A DNA stretch of 64,000 bases from Brevibacillus centrosporus. GTDB lineage: Bacteria; Bacillota; Bacilli; Brevibacillales; Brevibacillaceae. The stretch spans positions 241,924 to 305,923 of the forward strand of contig NZ_RHHP01000015.1 in the NCBI RefSeq assembly GCF_003710815.1, written 5' to 3'. Every line of letters starts with the position of its first letter. The stretch's first letter is position 1. This document shows positions 23,451 through 32,658 of the stretch, one piece after another. Under the pieces are notes generated by a model that saw nothing but the letters and a program-made list of their open reading frames with translations, did no database searches and was not told the origin of the DNA. Position numbers and translations under genes: made by a program.

Positions 23451-23482
23451 AAGGCGCCACCCTAGTGTGGATGGCGCCACGC
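23451..23482 (-). terminator. terminator of the SLH protein gene
   Basis: Minus strand GGCGCCATCC ... GGTGGCGCC stem followed by TTTCTTTT. Lies only a few bases before the rpsD promoter. Confidence 0.8.
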
Positions 23483-23485
23483 CTC

Positions 23486-25792
23486 CTACTCTTTGACTTG
23501 CTCGATGGCCGTGAAACCATCCTGCTCTTCCCCGCGTTTTTCGAGGAAACGGGTGAAGGACACAGCTGCATCGGCACGGGAGACCTTCGCTTGTGGCTTA
23601 AAGGTTTGCTTGTCGGTCGTCATGATGCCCAAAGTCGTAGCGATCACGATCGAGCCGCGATGCTTGGTACCTGCGATATCCGTCAGGCTGGACTGGAACA
23701 TGTTGGAGTAGTCCGCCAGCTTGCTGTACCCAAGCGCACGTACGATCATGTCAGCCAGCTCTTCGCGATTGATCGGTTGATCCGGATTGAGCGTGGCCCC
23801 ATTTTTCACGAGCAGACCGCGATCGACAGCCGCCTCGACGGCAGAGAAGTAGCGGGATCCGTTTGCCACATCGCTGTAAGTGGCCTTGCGATCGGATGCA
23901 TAAGTCGGATAGAAGCGTCCATTGTTTAAGCTGATCATCAGCATCTCAATCATCTCGCCGCGGGTGATCTGTTTTTGCGGCATGATTTTACCGTCGACGA
24001 GGGAGAGAGCATCATATTCATACATCAGCATCAATTCTTTTTCGGCAGGGTCTCCCTTCAGGTCAGAAGGTGCCGGACGGTGAAGGCTGATGACTTTTCC
24101 AGAGGATTGGGAGCGCCATTCTCCTGTGACAGCATCGAAAAAGTATGGCTGTTCAAACGGCGTAGCGGTCGCTCGGTAGACCAATTTGGCCGTTCTCTTT
24201 GGCATGTAGGAAGGCAGCGATTGCATTTTCAGGTTGTCTTCCTTGCTCAAAGGCGTCAGGACGTAGACCGCTTCGGTTTCTACTTCCTTCTGCCAGGCAG
24301 CGACGGCTTCCTCCTCGCTCAAATGCTTGGGCAGCTTGGATGGATACGTTTCGCTGCCAAACTCAGTGTAATAGGAGAGAAGCTCGCCCGTTGTGGTATC
24401 GAAAGTCTGAGAAGAGGAGCCAGAAGCTGCTGCGACGCCGTTTAGATAGCGTTGGAACGACACGGTGTATCGGTCGCCATCATTTTGCCATGATTCTTCC
24501 TGAGAGCGGTCCTGCCAATACAGCTGATTCGCGGCGGTCGGGGACCATTTGCGAATATTTTCCGCTGCTTTTTCTTTGAGACTGTCTGTTTCGATTTTCT
24601 TGGTGGAAGAAGTGTCCTTATCCTTTAATGGGCGGATGTCTTTGTTAAAGGCGTAAATATCGCCAGTCTGAGCATCGATGGATACGTAGGCATAGCCGCC
24701 GTTGCGATTGTCTTTTTCCCCATACTCCAGGTTCCAGACCGGACGATTGCCGCGGTAGTCCTTTTCGCTGTAATTGGCAGAGCGCAGCTCGTATTTGTCC
24801 AGATCAAAGGTGCTCGCCGCAAACTTGACCGCGTCATCCTGAGAAAGGGTTTTGCCCGTATGACGCGCAGGCAAAGGCTTGCTGCTGACAGGTGTCGGCT
24901 CCTTGACTTTATCGAGAGGCGTCAGCGAGAACAGAGTCATGGCCTCACCAGTCGAAGCATCGATGTAAAACGAGAACGGGTTTTGATAAGCCAAGATCGG
25001 TTTGTTGCGATCCACTCCCTCCTTTTCCCAAGCCATGAGGTAGGAGAGGCGGGCCTGCGCCTGAGCGTGCATTTCCTTTTCGGCTTCTTCCTGCGAGATG
25101 GCTTTGGCAGGCTTTTCAAAGGTGACGTCGTTCCACATGAGGGAATAGCCCACTACCGTTCCTGCGCCATTGACAATGATGTCCACGCTGTTGTCAGGAA
25201 AGAGAACGCCATCTACGACCCGGACAAATCGGAAGCTATAGTTAATGTCCGAGTTCAGCGGAGTCTTTGGTGTCGGCATGTCGCGTGTGTACAAGCGAGT
25301 CTGTTCGGCTTTGCCAGAATTGTACTTGGACAGGAAGCTCTCTGCCTGCTTGCGCGCATCGTCATAAGAGATTCGCTTGGCGTATGGGAGGTTGGAAGCT
25401 CCTCGATCATAGCGAGAGTAGGCAGTCACTTCGCCTGTATTGGCATGGATGCTAACTGTATATGAGAGCAGGATTTCCTCGCTGTTCGCTACCTTTTTCA
25501 CCCAACTGAAGGACCACTCTGGAAAGGGCCGCCAGGAATCGGCAGAGCGAAACGAAACTTGATCGAGCGCAAGGCCGCTTGTAGGTACCAGCTTCTGCGC
25601 CAGAGTCACGGCATCTTCTTTTGAGAGCTTTACTTTGCTGGCAGCAGCGAGCATCGCGCTGTTTGGCTGAGCAGGTATCGGGAGCGCCTGGCTGGAAGCA
25701 GCCAATGGCGTTTGCGCATGGACCGGAAGCACTGGCAATACCAGACTGGCAGTTAATAGAAAGGAGCTCGAGCGGACGAGCCAAGTTTTCAT
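23486..25792 (-). CDS. S-layer homology protein with YcdB/YcdC repeats
   Basis: A 768-aa exported surface protein. Signal peptide residues 1-27 (TWLVRSSSFLLTASLVLPVLPVHA). Residues about 50-590 hold three or more PepSY-like YcdB/YcdC domains; the recurring pattern is KLSKEDAVTLAQKL, ISYDDARKQAESFL, AISQEEAEKEMHAQ, LSQDDAVKFA, then Y.V.I.A.TGEV strands. From about 609 come SLH motifs (ITRGEMIEMLMI, YFSAVEAAVDRGLL, INREELADMIVRAL, HRGSIVIATTLGIM) for anchoring to pyruvylated wall polymer. Start 25792 follows GGAGGGAT. YcdB domains may restrain a partner protease or hydrolase; this is not established. Confidence 0.88.
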   Translation of the reverse strand: MKTWLVRSSSFLLTASLVLPVLPVHAQTPLAASSQALPIPAQPNSAMLAAASKVKLSKEDAVTLAQKLVPTSGLALDQVSFRSADSWRPFPEWSFSWVKKVANSEEILLSYTVSIHANTGEVTAYSRYDRGASNLPYAKRISYDDARKQAESFLSKYNSGKAEQTRLYTRDMPTPKTPLNSDINYSFRFVRVVDGVLFPDNSVDIIVNGAGTVVGYSLMWNDVTFEKPAKAISQEEAEKEMHAQAQARLSYLMAWEKEGVDRNKPILAYQNPFSFYIDASTGEAMTLFSLTPLDKVKEPTPVSSKPLPARHTGKTLSQDDAVKFAASTFDLDKYELRSANYSEKDYRGNRPVWNLEYGEKDNRNGGYAYVSIDAQTGDIYAFNKDIRPLKDKDTSSTKKIETDSLKEKAAENIRKWSPTAANQLYWQDRSQEESWQNDGDRYTVSFQRYLNGVAAASGSSSQTFDTTTGELLSYYTEFGSETYPSKLPKHLSEEEAVAAWQKEVETEAVYVLTPLSKEDNLKMQSLPSYMPKRTAKLVYRATATPFEQPYFFDAVTGEWRSQSSGKVISLHRPAPSDLKGDPAEKELMLMYEYDALSLVDGKIMPQKQITRGEMIEMLMISLNNGRFYPTYASDRKATYSDVANGSRYFSAVEAAVDRGLLVKNGATLNPDQPINREELADMIVRALGYSKLADYSNMFQSSLTDIAGTKHRGSIVIATTLGIMTTDKQTFKPQAKVSRADAAVSFTRFLEKRGEEQDGFTAIEQVKE

Positions 25793-26025
25793 GGGTAATC
25801 CCTCCAACGGTGTCAGTATTTTCACATACCACTCTGACGAGCAAAAGAGTATCGTCGTTTCACGATCAGAAAGAAAAAAGAAGAAAGGCAGGCTGAACCG
25901 TTATCGAGGAAAGGAAATTGGTAAATTTGTCCCAAATGTTTTTTTATCAATCTAGAATTGCGTATAAGCTTCTTATATAATATAAAGTACTATTCTAAGA
26001 ATCTTTGCAAAAGGAGATTTTCGTT

Positions 26026-26607
26026 TTGGAAACCATCCTATACCTCATCCGCCACGGAGAAACAGAGTGGAATCAGATCAGGCGCATACAAGGTCATAGC
26101 GATATCGACTTGAATGAGCTTGGATTACGTCAGGCAGAGCAGGTAGCCCGTCGCTTTCAGGGAGAGATCATTCACGCCGTTTACTCGAGCGATTTGAGCA
26201 GGGCGCGTGTCACAGCATCGAGAATCGCGGAGCAATCAGGCTCGTCCATCTCTACACGGATGACGCTGCGGGAACGGTGCTACGGCGAGTGGGAGGGATT
26301 AACCTACGAAGAAATCCGTGCCCGTTTTGAAGCACAAGATGAAGCGGCATGCGGAATCGAGACGTTTGAAGACATGCAGAGTCGCGCTGTGACGGCTTTG
26401 ACGGAAGTAGCCTCGAACCATCCGGGCGAATCGGTCGTGGTCGTATCACACGGCGGACTTATCAACAGCTTTTTGCACTACGTGACAGCAGGCGAACAGG
26501 GAACGGGGATTACGCGGATCGACAATACGGGAATCACGATGTTCCGGTATGTAGACGGTCGGTGGGAAGTTTTGCAGGTGAATAATACAGACCATTTGGA
26601 AATTTGA
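26026..26607 (+). CDS. histidine phosphatase family protein (phosphoglycerate mutase-like)
   Basis: A 193-aa branch-1 histidine phosphatase. The phosphohistidine motif LIRHGETEWNQ is at residues 6-16, then SSDLSRARVTA, the acid residue region RERCYGEWEGLTYEE, and the second catalytic His in VVSHGGLINSF. It is CobC/GpmB-like; the substrate cannot be told, and broad phosphatase activity (PhoE type) is the usual finding. It starts at TTG 26026 with AAAAGGAG 9 bases upstream. It lies 26 bp before the diguanylate cyclase gene, so the two may be co-transcribed. Confidence 0.88.
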   Translation: METILYLIRHGETEWNQIRRIQGHSDIDLNELGLRQAEQVARRFQGEIIHAVYSSDLSRARVTASRIAEQSGSSISTRMTLRERCYGEWEGLTYEEIRARFEAQDEAACGIETFEDMQSRAVTALTEVASNHPGESVVVVSHGGLINSFLHYVTAGEQGTGITRIDNTGITMFRYVDGRWEVLQVNNTDHLEI

Positions 26608-26633
26608 GAAAATGCTGAGAGAGGGAGTATCTC

Positions 26634-28889
26634 GTGTCAAGTAAAATGTTGGGGAAGTTAGAGACGGTCTTTTCCTACACGGCCCATTTTATTCTTCAAT
26701 CATGGCCGGAAAAGCGCCCAGGCATCCTTTTCTTGACAGATTCCGGGGGCCGTGTGATCAACTTCATGGAGATGCAAGTAGGCCAATCCGGGGACCTCGG
26801 GGGACTTGACCTGATGCTACACTCTGTACCTTCCGGGAATGTACGGGAGTTGATCGAAAAGACAGCAAGCACCAGGGAAATTACCGTAGAAACTTGGGAG
26901 GGGGACCCAAAGCTTTATGGGGCAATACCTCTGCGTGAGTACGACGGTCGTATTCGCGCCGTCATCGGGATCGTGACTTCCCAAGCGGAGTTTGATTTGG
27001 ACCTCTTCGCCTACATGCGAGGACTAGAGCCGATGATACGGATGGGCTATGATGCGTACATCCAGCATGCGACCAGTCAAATCGTGATGGATCTCAATCT
27101 TCACGACAGCACACGCGATCTGCTGGAGTGCTTGATCAGTCAGATTAGCGAGATCATCCAAAAGGGGTACTGCTCGGCAGTGAAGCTCTCGGAGAACGGC
27201 CAGTGCATAACGCATGAGTGCATGACGACACAGCCTGCTGAGTATGGGACAAGCCAGATCAGCCAGATTCTCCTGCGTTTTGGTCAGGATGCATTGACAC
27301 CTTCCGTGCTGGATGGCAATCGGATCATCGTTGTTCCCATCAGTCACAACTACACACCGCTGTACGCATTAATCCTGCATTTGCCACAGGAGGAAGCGGA
27401 CGTTTTCTATGATGAAAGGGACGTCGCCTTTCTGCAGGAAGTGTGTGAAAAGGCGAGCAGTGCGCTGTGGAGAGCCATTTCATCTGACGATCTGAGGCGA
27501 GAAGCGGGAAAGAAGGATCTGCTGTATCAGCTGATGTCCAAGATACAGGCGTCTATTGATGTGAACGATGTTCTGCATGAGATCGTAACGAGCATTCCCA
27601 GCTTGTATCCGCAGCTGTCCGTCGAGCTCTTCCTCACAGTCGAGCCGAACGCGACCACTCCAGTCAAGCAGCTGTCTTTTCAAGAGACAGAGCCTACAAC
27701 CAGTACGAGGGCATATCTGGAAGGTCGTCTGATTGTAGAAAAGCGGGAGGAGGACGAGCAGCCGGTCACCGTCATAGCAGCGCCTTTGCTAGGAAAACAG
27801 GGCATCTATGGCGTGCTGCAGGTTACGTCCGATCAGCGGGTGTCGCTTAGTCAGCATGAAACCGACTACATCGCAATCTTGGCGGATACGGCAGGAACTG
27901 CTTTTGAAAACGCGCAGCTGTACCAGCAATCCCGCAATTTGATCCGCGAGCTTCGGCTGATCAATGAGATGGCGAGACAGCTGAATCGCAGCCTTGATTT
28001 GAAAGAAATTTTGGATTTTGTCACCACGATGATGGGCGCTACCTTTGATGCGGAATTTTGCGCCATCCTGAGCAAAGTACCCGGTGAGGAGCGCTTCGAC
28101 GTTCTGTCCAGCTCGCAGCCGGAGTACACAGGCAAGACCGTGCTGGCAAATGAAAAACCGTTTCAGGAAATTTTGCAGAACAAACAGGCGCTTCTGCTCG
28201 CCCAGCCAGGAGCAGGGCCGCTGCCCTTTTCCCTCTTGCCTTGTGGCTCGTTGATGGGGGTTCCGTTGATCGTCGAAGGCGAAATCAGCGGCGTGTTGCT
28301 TGTTTCGGATTCACGCTATCATTTTTTTAGTTTTGATGATTACAAGCTGCTTGAAATTTTCGGCCAACACGCCAGCCTCGCCATGACAAACGCTGTTTTG
28401 CATAACGAAATGGAACGAATGGTCATCACGGACAATTTAACGGGTTTGTACACCCGCAGGCATCTGAACGAAAGAGTCCGGACATCGCTGGAGAAAGATC
28501 CCTATGGCTCTTTGATCCTGATCGATATTGATTATTTTAAAACGGTGAATGATACGTTTGGGCATCAGGTAGGGGACGAGGTATTGATTCAGGTTTCCAA
28601 TCTCATTCGCCACAGCATTCGGGACAGCGACATTGCCGCGCGCTGGGGAGGCGAGGAGCTGGCCGTTTACTTGCCGCGCGTGGACAAGTCTACCGCACAT
28701 GGTGTCGCAGAGAGAATCAGACATTGTGTGGAGCAGGAGACGTCACCGCGAGTCACCATTTCGTGTGGTCTTGCGAAATGGAATAAAGACTTAGGGCTGG
28801 ATTTAAGTGTCGAATCGCTCTTCCATCAGGCAGATATTGCGTTATACGAAGCAAAAAATTCGGGTAGAAACCAAGTTGTGTTAGCATAG
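26634..28889 (+). CDS. dgcP: GAF-domain diguanylate cyclase (DgcP type)
   Basis: A 751-aa soluble protein making c-di-GMP. Residues 1 to about 590 contain about three GAF-like sensory domains (the one near LFLTVEPNATTP and the one at IKDFVTTMMGATFDAEFCAIL-type residues are clearest). The C-terminal GGDEF domain (about 590-750) has DNLTGLYTRRHL, LILIDIDYFKTVND and the active site RWGGEEL (about 672), preceded five residues earlier by RDSD, an RxxD inhibitory site. B. subtilis DgcP (YtrP), also GAF-GGDEF, lies between rpsD and refZ-ezrA, the same setting as here, though it is shorter. GTG start behind GAGGGAG. Confidence 0.9.
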   Translation: MSSKMLGKLETVFSYTAHFILQSWPEKRPGILFLTDSGGRVINFMEMQVGQSGDLGGLDLMLHSVPSGNVRELIEKTASTREITVETWEGDPKLYGAIPLREYDGRIRAVIGIVTSQAEFDLDLFAYMRGLEPMIRMGYDAYIQHATSQIVMDLNLHDSTRDLLECLISQISEIIQKGYCSAVKLSENGQCITHECMTTQPAEYGTSQISQILLRFGQDALTPSVLDGNRIIVVPISHNYTPLYALILHLPQEEADVFYDERDVAFLQEVCEKASSALWRAISSDDLRREAGKKDLLYQLMSKIQASIDVNDVLHEIVTSIPSLYPQLSVELFLTVEPNATTPVKQLSFQETEPTTSTRAYLEGRLIVEKREEDEQPVTVIAAPLLGKQGIYGVLQVTSDQRVSLSQHETDYIAILADTAGTAFENAQLYQQSRNLIRELRLINEMARQLNRSLDLKEILDFVTTMMGATFDAEFCAILSKVPGEERFDVLSSSQPEYTGKTVLANEKPFQEILQNKQALLLAQPGAGPLPFSLLPCGSLMGVPLIVEGEISGVLLVSDSRYHFFSFDDYKLLEIFGQHASLAMTNAVLHNEMERMVITDNLTGLYTRRHLNERVRTSLEKDPYGSLILIDIDYFKTVNDTFGHQVGDEVLIQVSNLIRHSIRDSDIAARWGGEELAVYLPRVDKSTAHGVAERIRHCVEQETSPRVTISCGLAKWNKDLGLDLSVESLFHQADIALYEAKNSGRNQVVLA

Positions 28890-28917
28890 AGCCTAGCGAT
28901 GGCTCTTTTCTTTTTTC
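28888..28917 (+). terminator. terminator of the diguanylate cyclase gene
   Basis: AGAGCC / GGCTCT with a 6-base loop and TTTTCTTTTTT, overlapping the stop codon. Confidence 0.8.
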
Positions 28918-28961
28918 AGAAGAAACGGGCAAAAAACGAAGAGGTTTCCGGAGGGATAAAG

Positions 28962-29957
28962 ATGACTTCACGAGAGCAGTACGTGCGAGCGCAAGAAGTG
29001 GCGCCAGATGTATTTCGGCTGGAGCTGCCAACCCCATTTAAAGTAGGGCCGGTCAACGTCTATCTCGTAAAAGGGGAAAAGCTGACTTTAGTGGATGTTG
29101 GCCCGCTTACGGAGGAGGCATGGCAGGCTTTACAAACGGGATTGGATTCGATTGGGATCAGCGTGGAGCAGATCGAACAGGTCGTGCTCACACATCATCA
29201 CGTGGACCATTGTGGACTGCTGGAGCGGGTCAGACAGGTATCCAAAGCGCAGACACTGGCACATCCGCTAGCTGCACCGTACATAGAGCTGGATAAAGAG
29301 TTCATCGATTTTCATGATCGTTTTTTTACGGATCTGTACAAACAGAGTGGGGTTCCCCAGGAAAAGATGTTTATCATCGAGCGGTTCCACAAGCTCATGG
29401 AGACATTTTCCCAGACGAGCAAGATTGATATGCTGTTGAAGCACGAGCAGATGGTGCCGAATCTGTCGCAGTGGCAAGTCCTCTACACACCTGGTCATAG
29501 CCAGAGTCACCTGTCCTTGTACCGAGCATCCGACCGCATCATGATCGGGGGCGATCACATCATCCAAAAGATATCCTCGAATGCTTTTATCGAGCCCCCA
29601 CGCGACCGTAGCCGTGTACGCCCATTGACATTGGTTCAGTACCGGACTGCACTGGAGATGTGCGCAGACATGGATATTGAAATGGTGCTGTCCGGGCATG
29701 GTGAGCCAGTCCGGGATCACCGTGAGCTGATTCTCGCAAGACTGCGGAAAAACTGGGAGCGGACAGATGCACTCCGGAAGATGCTGAAAGACGGAGAAAA
29801 GACAGCGTACGAGCTGACGGCGATGCTCTTTCCTACCTTGTATGAAAAGGAATTGCCGCTGACGCTATCGGAAACCTTGGGTCATATCGATCTGCTGATG
29901 ATCCTGCACCAGGTAGATGTGCGGGAGCAGGACGGCGTTCTTTATTATTCGGTCTAA
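28962..29957 (+). CDS. MBL-fold metallo-hydrolase
   Basis: A 331-aa metallo-beta-lactamase-fold enzyme. It starts with FRLELPTPFKVGPVNVYLV and LTLVDVGPL, then the metal motif LTHHHVDHCGLL (HxHxDH), a third His in LYTPGHSQSHLSLY, and Asp/His in IGGDHIIQ and LSGHGEPV. The C-terminal helical extension (AYELTAMLFP ... HIDLLMILHQVDV) is typical of the winged-helix-capped RNase Z-like/LACTB2 group. The substrate is unknown: thioester, nucleic acid or phosphodiester are possible. Start ATG 28962 follows GGAGGGAT, clear of the preceding terminator. Confidence 0.88.
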   Translation: MTSREQYVRAQEVAPDVFRLELPTPFKVGPVNVYLVKGEKLTLVDVGPLTEEAWQALQTGLDSIGISVEQIEQVVLTHHHVDHCGLLERVRQVSKAQTLAHPLAAPYIELDKEFIDFHDRFFTDLYKQSGVPQEKMFIIERFHKLMETFSQTSKIDMLLKHEQMVPNLSQWQVLYTPGHSQSHLSLYRASDRIMIGGDHIIQKISSNAFIEPPRDRSRVRPLTLVQYRTALEMCADMDIEMVLSGHGEPVRDHRELILARLRKNWERTDALRKMLKDGEKTAYELTAMLFPTLYEKELPLTLSETLGHIDLLMILHQVDVREQDGVLYYSV

Positions 29958-30027
29958 GAATAACCTTTTTCTGCCCTGGAGACGCTATGGTGGAGGCTTG
30001 CCAGAGTAGCGTGAAGGAGGGGCAGTA

Positions 30028-30945
30028 ATGCGCAAAGGTTGGACGATTTGTCTCTTGACCCTTTTATGTACGTCCATGACCGGCTGCAATCAAATGGGCG
30101 TAAAGCAAAACCCAAGTTCGGCTTTTGATCAGGTGCGCGATCATTTCTCCGCACAGGATTCCTACGCTTTTTATGGTCGTACCAAGCTGCTGACGGAAAA
30201 CAGCGCGAATGCCAACGTGGTCAACTTTTCAGGCCGAAAAGATAAAGACGCCGTGTACATGAATGTGAAGCTGTCGATGCCGGATGAAAAGAGAGTGGAC
30301 AGTCTTAGCCTGCTGCATCAAGGAGACAAGCTGTACGCCAAGCAAGGAAGCGATGCAGCGTGGAAAAATGTCGCCCATACACAGGCGGCGTATCAGCAGG
30401 AGATGGACAACTGGGACCCTGCCTCCTGCTTTTCGCAGATGGCTGATATGCAAAAGAACATACGCCAGCTGCCCGACGAAGATCCAAATGATGATGTCGA
30501 AGCGATACGGGTCACGCTGGACTCTGCCAAGCTGAAAAACTGGCTGGTCACCCAGATGAATGAACAGACGCAAGGCACTCAGACTGCCGGCTCCCACATC
30601 CAGTCTGCTGCTGCACACAAGCCCAGGCTGAAGCTGGCTATGGCTTTATCGGATGGATCGTGGAAGAAGAGTGCGACGGGGCAAAAGGGTCCGCGAATCC
30701 AGTCGGAGTCAAACCCTGCGCCAAACGTAAGGGAAATTGTTGACCAGATGGATGTCAATGCCGATTATACTGTCTACTACAATCGAACCAGCATGCTCCC
30801 CACAACGATCACGATGTCTATCCGCTCTCAATACGACGTGAACGGACAACGAGTCAATGAACATTCCCAGGTGGAAACCTACCTGCAAAATTACGGGCGA
30901 GTCAAGCCACTGCCGACTCCGACCGAGAGTCAATCCTCCAGGTAA
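30028..30945 (+). CDS. lipoprotein, function unknown
   Basis: A 305-aa lipoprotein with lipobox MTGC (Cys20). The mature part has LolA/LppX-like character: FYGRTKLLTE, VNFSGRKDKDAVYMNVKLSM and LSLLHQGDKLYAKQ look like strands of a half-barrel that binds lipids or polymer, followed by a helical middle and a C-terminal TVYYNRTSMLPTTITMSIRSQYDVNG strand pair. This resemblance is by eye only. GAAGGAGGGGC precedes the ATG. A bidirectional terminator separates it from the converging EEP-family gene. Confidence 0.75.
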   Translation: MRKGWTICLLTLLCTSMTGCNQMGVKQNPSSAFDQVRDHFSAQDSYAFYGRTKLLTENSANANVVNFSGRKDKDAVYMNVKLSMPDEKRVDSLSLLHQGDKLYAKQGSDAAWKNVAHTQAAYQQEMDNWDPASCFSQMADMQKNIRQLPDEDPNDDVEAIRVTLDSAKLKNWLVTQMNEQTQGTQTAGSHIQSAAAHKPRLKLAMALSDGSWKKSATGQKGPRIQSESNPAPNVREIVDQMDVNADYTVYYNRTSMLPTTITMSIRSQYDVNGQRVNEHSQVETYLQNYGRVKPLPTPTESQSSR

Positions 30946-30958
30946 TACGATACGTCCA

Positions 30959-30996
30959 AGAAGCGGTCTTTCTCTAGTAGGAGGAGGCCGCTTCTT
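30959..30996. terminator. bidirectional terminator
   Basis: AAGAAGCGG / CCGCTTCTT stem; the minus-strand EEP gene ends inside it. Confidence 0.7.
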
Positions 30997-31816
30997 GCGT
31001 GAGCAGGGAGGAGCGAGTCAGATGCATCTGCAGCGGATAATGATCGGAAGGACCGACAGCAGGGGCTGCGGCATCCATGTAGGTTAAATCCGGTGAATGC
31101 AGGATCCGGTCAATTTCTCTTGGGACGACAGGATGCTTGAGCGTGCGCAGTCCGAGATTTTCCTCGTAAAGCGGATCTTTATAAAAGGCTCGCAAGGAAT
31201 CGAGCGATGGGTCGCCAGGAAGCATGTTGAAATCCCCAAGCAGCAGGCTGGTTTTGTACGATTGTTCGTGCAAATAAGCGAGCAAGGATTCCGTTTGTTC
31301 GCTATGTTCTGACTTTTTGACGCCTAAGTGAGTGACCAGGACGTGCAGCGGTTCTCCGTCCCAGTTGACCGTCACATCCAGAAGGCTGCGCGGCTCCCAT
31401 TGGGAAGGCAGGGCAACCATGTCGGCTTGCTGGATCGGATATTTGCTGAGCAGGGCATTTCCATATTGACCGATGACGAAATCGATCGAGGGGCCGTAAG
31501 CGTAGTTCATGTTCATGCCCGCGGCAATGGTGGCGAGCTGATTGACAAAGCCGGAGCGCGGCAAACGTACGTCTACCTCCTGCAAAGCAATAAGATCGGC
31601 ATGGAGGGGCTCTAAGGCAGAAATGATGAGTGCGGGGTCTGCGGTTCCATCGTCCGTACGGCAGCCGCGAATGTTGTACGTAACGACTGACAGCGTATGT
31701 TCGTAATCACTCATAGTCGGAGCTGCAGAGGCAGGCAGGTTGTGAACGAGCGTACCCCCTGACGGAAAAGCAAAGAATGTAAGGCATAGGGTGAGTGACA
31801 GCCATTTTTTGCGCAT
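30974..31816 (-). CDS. secreted endonuclease/exonuclease/phosphatase family protein
   Basis: A 280-aa exported protein with a signal peptide ending near PASAAP. The EEP fold is clear: LSVVTYNIRGCR (Asn), DLIALQEVD (metal Glu), NALLSKYPI, LHVLVTHLGV, LLLGDFNMLPGDPS (Asp/Asn) and a C-terminal GPSDHYPLQMHL (catalytic His). Relatives cleave DNA, inositol phosphates or sphingomyelin; extracellular location and small size suggest a phosphodiesterase or nuclease, but the substrate is not readable from sequence. AAAGGAGG lies before ATG 31816. Confidence 0.87.
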   Translation of the reverse strand: MRKKWLSLTLCLTFFAFPSGGTLVHNLPASAAPTMSDYEHTLSVVTYNIRGCRTDDGTADPALIISALEPLHADLIALQEVDVRLPRSGFVNQLATIAAGMNMNYAYGPSIDFVIGQYGNALLSKYPIQQADMVALPSQWEPRSLLDVTVNWDGEPLHVLVTHLGVKKSEHSEQTESLLAYLHEQSYKTSLLLGDFNMLPGDPSLDSLRAFYKDPLYEENLGLRTLKHPVVPREIDRILHSPDLTYMDAAAPAVGPSDHYPLQMHLTRSSLLTQEAASSY

Positions 31817-32008
31817 GGGACCTCCTTTGCTGACAAGACCGACTTTATGAGGTTTTTTTTATCATAGCTTGTCTACATGCAGGAGGAATACTGGAAAAGT
31901 TTGTCGAACTAACAAACGAGACTATCTTTTTACGTCGAAACCTCTGTAAAATAGATGAGATGCCTGACTGGCCTTGGTGATGAACCAATAGCAGGAGGGA
32001 ACAAGGCA

Positions 32009-32611
32009 ATGGATCAGACGAAAATGCGCATCCTGTCTGCAGCGGCCAAGCTGTTCGACATACATGGCTACAAAGGTACTTCCGTTCGCCATATTGCCGA
32101 GGAGGCACAGGTAAACTCCGCGCTGATTTCCTACCATTTTCAAGGAAAGCAAGGCGTGCTGGAAACCTTGATCGCCTCTTATTTTGATACGTTGTTTCGC
32201 CGTATAGAGGAGCAGGAGACCGAGTGTAAAGAAATCCCTCTCTTTGAGCGGCTGGAAAAGGTCGTAGCTCTCTATGTAAGCTTTCAATGCGAACATGCGC
32301 CAATCACCCGTTTGATTCAACGTGAGCTGAGTGTCGAGTCGATGCTGGCAAGAGAAGTACTCACTCTGTACATCAGCCGCTGGAAGCATGGCTTGTCTCG
32401 AGTCATCGAGCAGGGCATGGCAACTGGTGATTTTCTACCCATATCATCGGACCGCGTCGTCTTGGCCGTGATCAGTCAAATGACGTACCCATTTTTGCAG
32501 GCTCAAATGGTTCGCCAGGTTTATGATCTGGAACCGTACTCCGAGGAGTTCGCCTTATGGCTGCAAGCCTCCATCATGCGCTATCTTCGAGCATGCTTGC
32601 TTCCCACATAA
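32009..32611 (+). CDS. refZ: TetR-family regulator, RefZ-like (FtsZ-ring regulator)
   Basis: A 200-aa TetR protein with N-terminal helix-turn-helix (ILSAAAKLFDIHGYKGTSVRHIAEEAQVNSALISYHF). The pattern GTSVRxIAxxAxVNxAxISYxFxGKxG closely follows B. subtilis RefZ (YttP), which binds sites near oriC during sporulation and tunes Z-ring position. Position between a DgcP-like gene and an EzrA-like gene matches the B. subtilis order dgcP-ytsP-refZ-ezrA, which supports orthology. GGAGGGAAC precedes ATG 32009. The name is an inference from similarity plus synteny. Confidence 0.78.
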   Translation: MDQTKMRILSAAAKLFDIHGYKGTSVRHIAEEAQVNSALISYHFQGKQGVLETLIASYFDTLFRRIEEQETECKEIPLFERLEKVVALYVSFQCEHAPITRLIQRELSVESMLAREVLTLYISRWKHGLSRVIEQGMATGDFLPISSDRVVLAVISQMTYPFLQAQMVRQVYDLEPYSEEFALWLQASIMRYLRACLLPT

Positions 32612-32658
32612 GCAGTACCCTCTCCCATGAATAAAGACGCTAAGGGGTTGTATAACAA

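Noticed and set aside
25775..25795. GAGCCAAGTTTTC at the SLH gene start, similar to the B repeat end
   Set aside because: It is part of the coding start of the SLH protein, with no hairpin.
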